Positions 1 through 6,529 of a stretch of 21,058 nt of DNA are shown piece after piece. Origin of the DNA: JAHBWI01 sp035715525 (GTDB taxonomy: Bacteria; Nitrospirota; Nitrospiria; Nitrospirales; Nitrospiraceae); the NCBI GenBank assembly GCA_035715525.1, contig DASTLA010000276.1, positions 1-21,058 on the forward strand. The letters are read 5' to 3'. Under the pieces are notes generated by a model. It was not told where the DNA came from, did no database searches, and saw nothing but the letters and a program-made list of their open reading frames with translations. The position numbers and the translations under genes were made by a program. Positions within the stretch are counted from its first letter, which is position 1. Each line of letters begins with the position of its first letter.

Positions 1-2028
1 CCCAACTACGACGAATCGCGCGTCGAGCCCTTGGTCTTGCCCTCCAAAGTTCCGAATTTGCTGATCAACGGTGCCGGAGGCATCGCCGTCGGCTACGCCA
101 CGAATATCCCGACGCACAACCTGGGGGAGGTCATCGAAGGGCTGTTGATGCTGCTGGACGACTCCGAGGTGACCATCCCTCAATTGATGAAGAAGATTCC
201 CGGTCCGGACTTTCCCACGGCCGGCTTCATCTACGGCACGTCCGGGATCAAGGAAGCGTATGAGACCGGACGCGGCCTGTTGACCATTCGCGCGAAGGTG
301 GCGGTTGAGACCGAAGCGCGCACTGAACGCGATCGCCTCATCGTGACCGAGATTCCCTATCAGGTGAACAAGGCCAAGCTCATTGAAAAGATCGCCGAAC
401 TCGCGCAGGAAGACCGGGTGACCGGTATCTCCGATATCCGCGACGAGTCCGATCGCGAAGGGGTCCGCATCGTGATCGAGCTGAAGCGCAATGAGATCCC
501 TTTGGTCGTGCTCAACAATCTGTACAAGCACAGCCAGCTCCAGACGACCTTCGGCGTGATCATGCTGGCGCTCGTCAACAACCGGCCGGAGGTCCTGAAT
601 CTCAAGCAAATCCTGGCCGCCTTCGTCGAGCATCGGCGCGAAGTCGTGGTCCGTCGCACCTCCTACGAGCTTCGCAAGGCGGAAGAGCGGGCGCACATCC
701 TCGAAGGCCTTAAGATCGCCCTGGACCATCTGGACGAAGTCATCGCCTTGATCCGTCGCGCACAATCGCCCGACGTGGCGCGCACCGGCCTGATGCAGCA
801 GTTCCAATTGTCGGAGCTGCAGGCAAATGCCATCCTCGACATGCGCCTGCAGCGGCTCACGCAGCTCGAGCGGGACAAATTGGTCGAAGAATACCGCGAG
901 GTGCTGAAGCAGATCGAGTATTTGCGCTCGGTGCTGGGAAGCGAAGCGCTGGTACGGAAGATCATTCGCGATGAGCTGACCGAGATCAAAGACAGGTACC
1001 AGGATGAGCGGCGCACGCAGATCGTCAAGGAAGAAGCGGAACTCACGGTCGAGGACCTCATCGCGGAAGAAGAGGTCGTCGTTACGATTTCCCATGCGGG
1101 CTACATCAAACGCAATCCGGTCACGCTCTATCGGGCTCAGCGGCGCGGCGGAAAAGGGAAGATCGCCATGGGCATCAAAGAGGAGGACTTCGTCGAGACG
1201 TTATTCACTGCGTCGACCCACGATTCGCTACTCTTTTTTACCGATGCCGGGAAGGTCTACTGGCTCAAGGTGCATGAAATTCCGGAGGCGGGGCGCGCGG
1301 CCAAAGGCAAGGCGATGGTGAATTTGCTGGCGCTCTCGAAGGACGAAAAAGTCACCGCCACCCTACCCGTCAAGGATTTCGTGGCCGACCGGTACGTCGT
1401 CATGGCGACGAAGCTGGGGGTGATCAAAAAGACGGAGCTCTCGGCGTACGGCAACCCGCGACAAGGGGGCATCATCGCGCTCTCGCTCGACCAGGGCGAC
1501 AAGCTGATCGCAGTGGACGTGACGGACGGGCAACGCGAGATTCTGTTGGGCACCAAGCAGGGGATTACCATTCGGTTCAAGGAAGAGGAAGTCCGGTCCA
1601 TGGGCAGGACGGCGCATGGGGTCCGAGGCATCACGTTGGAGCAGGGCGACGAAGTCATCGGCATGGAAACCATCACGCCCGACAGCACGACCGCCCTTCT
1701 TACCGTGACCGAAGGCGGCTACGGCAAGCGGACGCCCGTGACCGAGTACCGGGTTCAAGGGCGCGGGGGCAAGGGCATTATCAGCGTAAAAACCACGGAG
1801 CGGAACGGTCTTGCCATCGGCTTTTTACAAGTCCGCGATGGGGACGAGATCATGCTGATGGCCGCACAGGGCAAAGTGCTTCGCTGCAAAGTGGACGACA
1901 TCAGAGAGATCGGACGTAATACTCAAGGCGTCCGCTTGCTGGAGCTCGAAGGAGACGAGGACCGCGTCGTGGCCGTGGCCAGGCTGGCCGAACAGGACGT
2001 CACCCCTGAGGACAGCGACGGCGGCTGA
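1..2028 (+). CDS. gyrA: DNA gyrase subunit A, 5'-truncated by the window edge
   Basis: This is the catalytic and DNA-wrapping subunit of type IIA topoisomerase, which introduces negative supercoils with GyrB. The frame is open from base 1 (PNYDESRVEPLVLPSKVPNLL), so the gene starts before the window. About 155 N-terminal residues are missing by comparison with E. coli GyrA, including the active-site tyrosine and the quinolone-resistance region. Visible parts are the conserved stretch around NLLINGAGGIAVGYATNIP, the coiled-coil/tower part of the breakage-reunion domain, and the C-terminal beta-pinwheel. The pinwheel carries a perfect GyrA box, QRRGGKG (1138-1158), the signature that separates gyrase from topoisomerase IV ParC. 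A weaker blade motif, QGRGGKG, lies near 1755-1775. The acidic tail ends EDSDGG. The TTG at 31 is internal and not the start. Confidence 0.98.
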   Translation, partial: PNYDESRVEPLVLPSKVPNLLINGAGGIAVGYATNIPTHNLGEVIEGLLMLLDDSEVTIPQLMKKIPGPDFPTAGFIYGTSGIKEAYETGRGLLTIRAKVAVETEARTERDRLIVTEIPYQVNKAKLIEKIAELAQEDRVTGISDIRDESDREGVRIVIELKRNEIPLVVLNNLYKHSQLQTTFGVIMLALVNNRPEVLNLKQILAAFVEHRREVVVRRTSYELRKAEERAHILEGLKIALDHLDEVIALIRRAQSPDVARTGLMQQFQLSELQANAILDMRLQRLTQLERDKLVEEYREVLKQIEYLRSVLGSEALVRKIIRDELTEIKDRYQDERRTQIVKEEAELTVEDLIAEEEVVVTISHAGYIKRNPVTLYRAQRRGGKGKIAMGIKEEDFVETLFTASTHDSLLFFTDAGKVYWLKVHEIPEAGRAAKGKAMVNLLALSKDEKVTATLPVKDFVADRYVVMATKLGVIKKTELSAYGNPRQGGIIALSLDQGDKLIAVDVTDGQREILLGTKQGITIRFKEEEVRSMGRTAHGVRGITLEQGDEVIGMETITPDSTTALLTVTEGGYGKRTPVTEYRVQGRGGKGIISVKTTERNGLAIGFLQVRDGDEIMLMAAQGKVLRCKVDDIREIGRNTQGVRLLELEGDEDRVVAVARLAEQDVTPEDSDGG

Positions 2029-2065
2029 GCCCTCCGCTCCGGCCGCGGCAGCCGCCGGCTCGACC

Positions 2066-2683
2066 ATGTCCATGAATCACCCCACGTCCTCGCCGGCCCT
2101 GTCGCCCACTGCGACCAAACAGAAACGCCCGCTCGATACGGTCGTGAAGCTCGCCCTGGGCGTACTCTTCGGATCGTTTGCATTGATTTGGGGCGGCATG
2201 TTTTTGAGTCGACCGGACCGGTCGATTCCGCCTTACAGCATCGGATCTCAGGAAGCCACCTCGGTCGCAGTGCATGTGCCGGCCTGGACCGGCGATCCGG
2301 AAATCGAAACCCTCATTGAGCGATTTCGAAAGGTCGGCCGCGAAGGACGGAACTTCGGGGCCATGAAAGTGCGCCCGACGACACCGGACGATCCTCGAGG
2401 ACGGTATCGGCGCATCACCATCTACATCTTCACGCATGACGCGTGGGCGGAAGCGGACGTCCTGCATAAATATCTTACCGGGGAAGACCAGGCCATGCGG
2501 GAGGGATTCGAACGCGCGCTGCGGGGGTTCTATCGCTTGGAGGGTGAAGAGGAAGAGGGGCGGATCGGCCCGATCACACAGGGGAAGGACAGTGCCGCGA
2601 CCGCAGCCTACTCCCGCCAGCTTTTCAAGGGATCGATCAGAAGCGGCGCGGAAACCCAGGCGGGCTCAACGCCTGCGCCATGA
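2066..2683 (+). CDS. Hypothetical single-pass membrane protein
   Basis: I do not recognise this family. The 205-residue product has a short polar N-terminus, one hydrophobic segment at about residues 30-48 (LALGVLFGSFALIWGGMFL), and a soluble region with charged and aromatic residues (ITIYIFTHDAWAEADVLHKYL). The segment fits a signal anchor with the bulk of the protein outside the cytoplasm. It starts 37 nt after gyrA stops on the same strand, so co-transcription with gyrA is plausible. No Shine-Dalgarno sequence is evident. The ATG at 2072 is an equally possible start. The last 47 nt overlap the 3' end of the convergent DUF721 gene, so one of the two C-termini is probably weakly constrained. 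Coding bias and length make it likely to be real. Confidence 0.75.
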   Translation: MSMNHPTSSPALSPTATKQKRPLDTVVKLALGVLFGSFALIWGGMFLSRPDRSIPPYSIGSQEATSVAVHVPAWTGDPEIETLIERFRKVGREGRNFGAMKVRPTTPDDPRGRYRRITIYIFTHDAWAEADVLHKYLTGEDQAMREGFERALRGFYRLEGEEEEGRIGPITQGKDSAATAAYSRQLFKGSIRSGAETQAGSTPAP

Positions 2684-3125
2684 CCGCAGCGAGCTGTTCA
2701 CGTAGGTCGGGATCCTGAATGCCGGCGCTATGCCGTGCGGCTTCCGCCAGGATTTCCGGGTCCGGACGGCAGGGAGGCATCACCGGGTCCGCGGGGGATG
2801 CGAAGACGGCATCCTCTGGGACAATCTGCCCGATCCGGAGCACGACCTCCCCGACCAGCTGCTGCCCGGCCAATTCGTTTACTTTGGTCAAGAGCACCGG
2901 CTTGAGAAACGTCAGCTGTTGCAGCCAGACGGAATTGTGGACATGGATGTACAATTTTTTAAAGCGGATCTGATCGGGCCTAGTGTGCTGCGCGATGTTC
3001 TTGCCGACCAATTCAGCCCATTCTCGACGCAGGCGCGCCTCGAACAGTTTGCTCTCAATGCCCAGCCGATTCGCCAGGCCGGCGAGAATTGTCCCAAAGG
3101 AGTCGAGCGATGCGTATCCGCGCAT
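2637..3125 (-). CDS. DUF721 / DciA-like protein
   Basis: The 162-residue product matches the DUF721 family, whose characterised member DciA loads or assists the replicative helicase DnaB in bacteria lacking DnaC/DnaI. The domain is seen in the pattern WAELVGKNIAQHTRPDQIRFKKLYIHVHNSVWLQQLTFLK, written here in pieces: an alpha-helical W-x-x-x-V-G start, the conserved I-A-x-H-T-x-P turn, then a strand and the S-x-W-L-x-x-L helix. The start chosen is the ATG at 3123-3125 (MRGYASLDSF). The open frame runs further upstream, but that would overlap the smpB start and add a Cys-rich, unrelated leader. The gene is divergent from smpB with 61 bp between starts, and convergent with the preceding gene with a 47-bp overlap. 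The family call is fairly sure; the helicase role is inferred from the family. Confidence 0.8.
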   Translation of the reverse strand: MRGYASLDSFGTILAGLANRLGIESKLFEARLRREWAELVGKNIAQHTRPDQIRFKKLYIHVHNSVWLQQLTFLKPVLLTKVNELAGQQLVGEVVLRIGQIVPEDAVFASPADPVMPPCRPDPEILAEAARHSAGIQDPDLREQLAAVMAQALSPPGFPRRF

Positions 3126-3186
3126 GGGCGCATGGTAACAGAATCCTCGGGAGACCAAAAGGAGCCGCTCCCTTCTTGAAGAAGCC

Positions 3187-3666
3187 ATGACGAAGCAGCA
3201 AGAGACATCCGATCGGTTCAAGGTGGTCGCGACCAACCGCAAGGCCTATCACGACTATTTTATCGAAGACAAATTGGAGGCCGGTGTCGTCTTGCGCGGG
3301 ACGGAAGTGAAGTCGCTGCGTGAGGGGCGTGTGAATCTGATGGACAGCTACGCCTCCGTCGACGACGGAGAAATTTACCTGCACCATTGCCACATCAGCC
3401 CTTACTCGCACGGCAACATCATGAATCACGACCCGCTCCGAAAACGGAAGCTGCTGCTGCACAGGAAAGAAATCAATAAACTGATCGGCAAGACGCAGCT
3501 CAAAGGCCTGACGCTCGTGCCCCTGCGGATCTATTTCTCCAAGCGTGGCCATGCCAAGGTCGAGCTCGGGCTGGCGAAGGGCAAAAAACAGCACGATCGG
3601 CGCGAATCCATCAAAGCCCGTGAGGCGGGCCGTGAAGTCCAACGCGCGATCAAGGATCGGAAGTAA
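3187..3666 (+). CDS. smpB: SsrA-binding protein SmpB
   Basis: SmpB binds the tRNA-like part of tmRNA, mimics its missing anticodon arm and takes it into stalled ribosomes for trans-translation. The 159-residue length is normal for the family. Hallmarks visible are the N-terminal beta-barrel with HDYFIEDKLEAGVVL and G-T-E-V-K-S-L-R, and the conserved ELGLAKGKKQHDRRE near residues 120-134. A basic C-terminal tail (REAGREVQRAIKDRK) inserts into the mRNA channel in characterised homologues. The start ATG follows a GAAG purine stretch. The partner RNA, ssrA, lies 13 kb downstream at 16649-16999, so both trans-translation factors are in this window. No terminator is evident after it, but a separate promoter begins 18 nt past the stop. 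Confidence 0.97.
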   Translation: MTKQQETSDRFKVVATNRKAYHDYFIEDKLEAGVVLRGTEVKSLREGRVNLMDSYASVDDGEIYLHHCHISPYSHGNIMNHDPLRKRKLLLHRKEINKLIGKTQLKGLTLVPLRIYFSKRGHAKVELGLAKGKKQHDRRESIKAREAGREVQRAIKDRK

Positions 3667-3683
3667 CGGGCATCCGGCGTCCC

Positions 3684-3711
3684 TTGACTCGATTCGACCT
3701 AGAACTATCAT
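3684..3711 (+). promoter_or_regulatory. Sigma-70-type promoter upstream of the pirin gene
   Basis: TTGACT (3684-3689) and TATCAT (3706-3711) each match five of six consensus positions and are separated by 16 bp. Transcription would start near 3718, leaving a leader of about 170 nt before the pirin start. The interval 3667-3889 holds no gene I can support, only this promoter and the hairpin at 3851-3873. Confidence 0.5.
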
Positions 3712-3850
3712 AGTGGGTGAGCCCAAGTCGGTTCTTCGGGATTGCTTGTGTCGGTATAGCGCAGCGGCTCGACGGCAGATAGAATCCTAGGGGCGGCGGG
3801 CATCAGCCGGTAATGGAAGCCAGGGTGAACCGCAAAGTTATCAGATGACG

Positions 3851-3873
3851 CTCTGTGCGGTGATCGCACAGAG
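3851..3873. promoter_or_regulatory. Perfect inverted repeat in the pirin leader
   Basis: CTCTGTGCG (3851-3859), a 5-nt loop GTGAT, and CGCACAGAG (3865-3873) form a perfect 9-bp hairpin or operator dyad. It ends 7 nt before the GGAGG ribosome site at 3881-3885 and 16 nt before the ATG at 3890. As RNA it could modulate translation; as DNA it could bind a dimeric regulator. No T-tract follows, so it is not a standard terminator. Confidence 0.55.
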
Positions 3874-3889
3874 GCAGCATGGAGGCGAT

Positions 3890-4777
3890 ATGACGACCAA
3901 AACGGCGGCAACGACGAAGCAGGTGCTCGGCGTCTACCGGCCCGGCTCCACCCATATGGTCGGCGACGGATTCCCCGTGCGCAATCTCTTCCCCAGCAAC
4001 GAGCTGGACGAGAGGCTTAGCCCCTTTTTGATGTTGGACTACGCCGGCCCGCACGACTTTTCCCCCACCGAGCAGCCGCGCGGCGTGGGCGAGCATCCCC
4101 ATCGGGGATTCGAGACCGTAACGATTGTATATCAGGGACGTGTGGCCCATCGGGATTCGGCAGGAAATGCCGGTATCATCGGGCCGGGCGATGTGCAGTG
4201 GATGACGGCCGCCTCCGGAGTCGTGCACGAGGAGTTGCACGAGCGCGACTGGGCGAAAAAGGGAGGCACGTTGCAGATGATCCAGCTCTGGGTGAATCTG
4301 CCGGCCAAAGAAAAGATGTCGGCGCCGCGCTACCAGACGATCCTCGACCGTGACATCCCGGCGGTGCCCTTCGGGGAGGCCGGTACCGTACGGGTCATCG
4401 CCGGACAGGTGGGCCAGGCCAAGGGACCCGCCAAAACCGTGACGCCGGTGGAGCTGTATGACGTAAGGCTGCAAGCCGAGCAGGAGATCGAAATGGTGCT
4501 GCCGGCAGGCCATAACGTGGGCGTATTTGTTCTCGAAGGGACCGTGCTCATCAATGGAACGGCAAAGGTCGGTGAGGCCGAGCTTGCGGTTCTCGGGGGC
4601 GACGGGGAACGAATCAGCCTCCGGGCGGAAGGCCGGGCCGCAACCGTCTTGATCATGGGGGGCGAGCCAATCCGGGAGCCGCTCGCGCGCCATGGTCCCT
4701 TCGTGATGAACACCAGGCAGGAATTGGTCGAGGCCGTGGACGATTACCGCGCCGGACGGATGGGACATCTTTCATGA
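3890..4777 (+). CDS. Pirin family protein (bicupin)
   Basis: Pirins are two-domain cupin metalloproteins; some members act as quercetinases or redox-sensitive regulators. The N-terminal cupin has G-E-H-P-H-R-G-F-E-T at residues 67-76 and V-V-H-E-E at 111-115. H69, H71, H113 and E115 thus reproduce the metal-binding set of characterised pirins (H56, H58, H101 and E103 in the human protein). The C-terminal half (residues about 170-285) is the degenerate second cupin with VLIMGGEPIREPLARHGPF. The 295-residue length is typical. I chose the ATG at 3890 because GGAGG lies just upstream; the ATG at 3845 would place the perfect hairpin inside coding sequence. The preceding leader carries its own promoter. 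The substrate is unknown. Confidence 0.9.
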   Translation: MTTKTAATTKQVLGVYRPGSTHMVGDGFPVRNLFPSNELDERLSPFLMLDYAGPHDFSPTEQPRGVGEHPHRGFETVTIVYQGRVAHRDSAGNAGIIGPGDVQWMTAASGVVHEELHERDWAKKGGTLQMIQLWVNLPAKEKMSAPRYQTILDRDIPAVPFGEAGTVRVIAGQVGQAKGPAKTVTPVELYDVRLQAEQEIEMVLPAGHNVGVFVLEGTVLINGTAKVGEAELAVLGGDGERISLRAEGRAATVLIMGGEPIREPLARHGPFVMNTRQELVEAVDDYRAGRMGHLS

Positions 4778-4846
4778 CGACGTCATGGTCTCTCTTGAAG
4801 TCTCGTCTGTTGGATTCCTCAGGATGAAACGGAAAGAAAGGGAATC

Positions 4847-5533
4847 ATGACCCAGGTCGTTCCGGAACTTTCGATCGACATCTATTCCGATGTGGTCTGT
4901 CCCTGGTGCTACGTCGGCAAGCGCCGGCTCGAACGCGCCTTGGCGGAGCATTCGTCCGATCTTGCCCTACGTACGACCTGGCGGCCGTTTCAATTGAATC
5001 CGACCATGCCGCTGGAAGGGATGGATCGACGACAGTACCTGGAAGCGAAGTTCGGAAGCCTTGAGGCGTTCCGGAGGATCGAGGAACATGTGGTGGCGGC
5101 CGGGGCGGCCGAGCAGATCCCGTTCGCGTTCGAGGGCATTGGCCGCACTCCCAACACGTTCGCCGCTCACCGCCTCATTTGGTATGCCAACCGCGAGGGC
5201 CGACAGGATGCAATGGTCGAATCGTTGTTTCGCGGCTATTTCGTTGAAGGGGCGGATATCGGATCCCTTCCGGCCTTGATCCGATTGGCAGGACGTGCCG
5301 GTCTCGATGAAAAGGCCGTTGCGATGTGGCTCGAAAGCGACAGCGGAACGGCTGAAGTGAAGGCAGAGGAGACAGAGGGGCATCGCCTCGGCATCCGCGG
5401 GGTGCCGTACTTCGTCTTCGATCGCGCGTACGGCCTTTCGGGTGCGCAACCGGTGGAGACGTTCCTCTCGGCGTTGGACAAGGTTCGCGCGCGGCAACAT
5501 GCCGTCATCGACGGCCCTGCGAGAGCGAGGTAA
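4847..5533 (+). CDS. DsbA-family oxidoreductase, FrnE-like
   Basis: This is a thioredoxin-fold protein with an inserted helical domain, of the FrnE/2-hydroxychromene-2-carboxylate isomerase-like branch of the DsbA superfamily. The redox motif C18-P-W-C21 follows the first strand (IDIYSDVVCPWCYVGKRRLE, residues 10 onward). The helical insertion contains N-T-x-x-A-H-R-L-I-W, and the C-terminal part has the cis-proline loop IRGVPYFVF. There is no signal peptide, so it should act in the cytoplasm; FrnE homologues have been linked to oxidative-stress tolerance and disulfide isomerisation. An AAGGGA ribosome site precedes the ATG. It is followed after 4 nt by the first VOC gene, so the three genes probably form one transcript. 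The 228-residue length fits the family. Confidence 0.92.
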   Translation: MTQVVPELSIDIYSDVVCPWCYVGKRRLERALAEHSSDLALRTTWRPFQLNPTMPLEGMDRRQYLEAKFGSLEAFRRIEEHVVAAGAAEQIPFAFEGIGRTPNTFAAHRLIWYANREGRQDAMVESLFRGYFVEGADIGSLPALIRLAGRAGLDEKAVAMWLESDSGTAEVKAEETEGHRLGIRGVPYFVFDRAYGLSGAQPVETFLSALDKVRARQHAVIDGPARAR

Positions 5534-5537
5534 TGCC

Positions 5538-5984
5538 ATGGCGGTCCAGGTCTACGGATGTAACCACGTGGTCATCGAGGTGACCGATGCCAAGAAGGCC
5601 GTGAAGTTCTATCGGGACGTCTTCGGCCTGAAAATGCTCCGCGGCGGCGAAGGCGCCGCCTGGTGCAAGCTGGGCGAGCATCAATTCATGGCGATCTTCG
5701 AGGTGGAACAGCTCCAGCCGGATCGCGTGAAACATTTTGGCCTCATGGTGCGGGACCCCGAGCAGATCCAAGAGGTGCGTCGAAAGCTCACTCAGAAATA
5801 TAAACTGAAGCTCCATCCGGATTTTCGCTGCGATTTTCGCGACCCCTGGGGCAATCGCATTCAGGTCGGCGACCTGAGCGATGAATCTTTGGTCTGGCTC
5901 TTGCCCTACCAGGAGCTTCAAAAAACCGGACTCGGGTTTTCCGATCAGCACAGAAAGGGAAAGGCGACAAGGGTGAAGAGATGA
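5538..5984 (+). CDS. VOC (glyoxalase-fold) family protein
   Basis: The 148-residue product has the paired beta-alpha-beta-beta-beta modules of the vicinal oxygen chelate fold: NHVVIEVTDAKKAVKFYRD at residue 9 onward, KHFGLMVRD near 65, and D-P-W-G-N-R-I-Q-V at 102-110. VOC enzymes usually bind a divalent metal through His, His and Glu. Here H10 and H66 are present, but the usual Glu of the G-N-x-x-E strand is Gln (Q109), so metal binding may be altered. The basic C-terminal tail (HRKGKATRVKR) extends past the fold. The ATG at 5538 was chosen because GAGG lies seven nt upstream; the in-frame upstream extension overlaps the DsbA gene. The stop overlaps the next start (ATGA). The substrate is not predictable. 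Confidence 0.88.
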   Translation: MAVQVYGCNHVVIEVTDAKKAVKFYRDVFGLKMLRGGEGAAWCKLGEHQFMAIFEVEQLQPDRVKHFGLMVRDPEQIQEVRRKLTQKYKLKLHPDFRCDFRDPWGNRIQVGDLSDESLVWLLPYQELQKTGLGFSDQHRKGKATRVKR

Positions 5985-6427
5985 AAGCCCATTATCTCGG
6001 TCACGTGGTGTTTTATGTGAAGGATCTCCAGCGCTCGCTGGCATTCTACCGAGATCTGTTGGGATTCCAGGAGGTCGGGCGGATTTTTAACGGAATGGCC
6101 GCCGCCCTCACGTCCGGCCGCACGCATCACGAGTTGCTGCTGATCCAAGTCGGCGATGCACCGGGTCCTTCCGCCGGACGGCGCCGTGGCCTGTACCACA
6201 TTGGGATCAAGGTCGGCGACAGCTTGGACGAGCTTCGCGCCGCGAAAAGTGAACTGGAGCGAGCCGGCATTGCGATCGAGGGCATGAGTGATCATACGGT
6301 CAGCCAGAGCCTGTATCTCCGAGATCCTGACGGCAATGAAGTGGAATTGTACGTCGATGCCGACCCCGTCATCTGGAAAAACAATCCCGAGGCGGTGATG
6401 GCTCCGATCAAACCGTTGCGGTTGTGA
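5981..6427 (+). CDS. VOC family dioxygenase/glyoxalase-like protein
   Basis: This is a second VOC-fold protein of 148 residues, overlapping the previous gene by 4 nt (ATGA), which implies translational coupling. The N-terminal module starts YLGHVVFYVKDLQRSLAFYR. The second starts GLYHIGIKV and closes with the strong motif RDPDGNEVELYVD. The expected metal ligands are all present: H8, H73 and E122. The pattern is closest to the catechol-2,3-dioxygenase/glyoxalase-like branch (CatE/FosA-type superfamily members), but single-module dioxygenases, lyases and resistance proteins share it. No specific substrate can be named. It is the last gene of the dsbA-VOC-VOC group; about 100 nt of non-coding DNA follow before the regulator gene. 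Confidence 0.88.
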   Translation: MKAHYLGHVVFYVKDLQRSLAFYRDLLGFQEVGRIFNGMAAALTSGRTHHELLLIQVGDAPGPSAGRRRGLYHIGIKVGDSLDELRAAKSELERAGIAIEGMSDHTVSQSLYLRDPDGNEVELYVDADPVIWKNNPEAVMAPIKPLRL

Positions 6428-6516
6428 CTCTCACCGGTCTGCTGCTCTCCGCAGGGGTGGAAGCCATGCCGCGAACGCCGCTGCACCGCCGGTAGCCGGG
6501 ACTATGGCCTTCCCCT

Positions 6517-6522
6517 TATAAT
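6517..6522 (+). promoter_or_regulatory. Consensus -10 element just before the activator gene
   Basis: A perfect TATAAT lies only 7 nt before the ATG at 6530, and no good -35 is seen 16-18 bp upstream (AGCCGG). If used, transcription would start at about 6529, making the mRNA leaderless or favouring the downstream ATG at 6551. Confidence 0.35.
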
Positions 6523-6529
6523 CGACGTG

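Noticed and set aside
3780..3840. GAAGCCAGGGTGAACCGC resembles the B12 box of cobalamin riboswitches.
   Set aside because: The other conserved parts of a cobalamin riboswitch are not found in the expected order, and a pirin is not a typical target.
3803..4768. A 321-codon open frame on the minus strand opposite the pirin gene.
   Set aside because: It is the reverse-strand shadow of a GC-rich gene. The plus frame has clear pirin motifs, metal ligands and a ribosome site; the minus frame has none.
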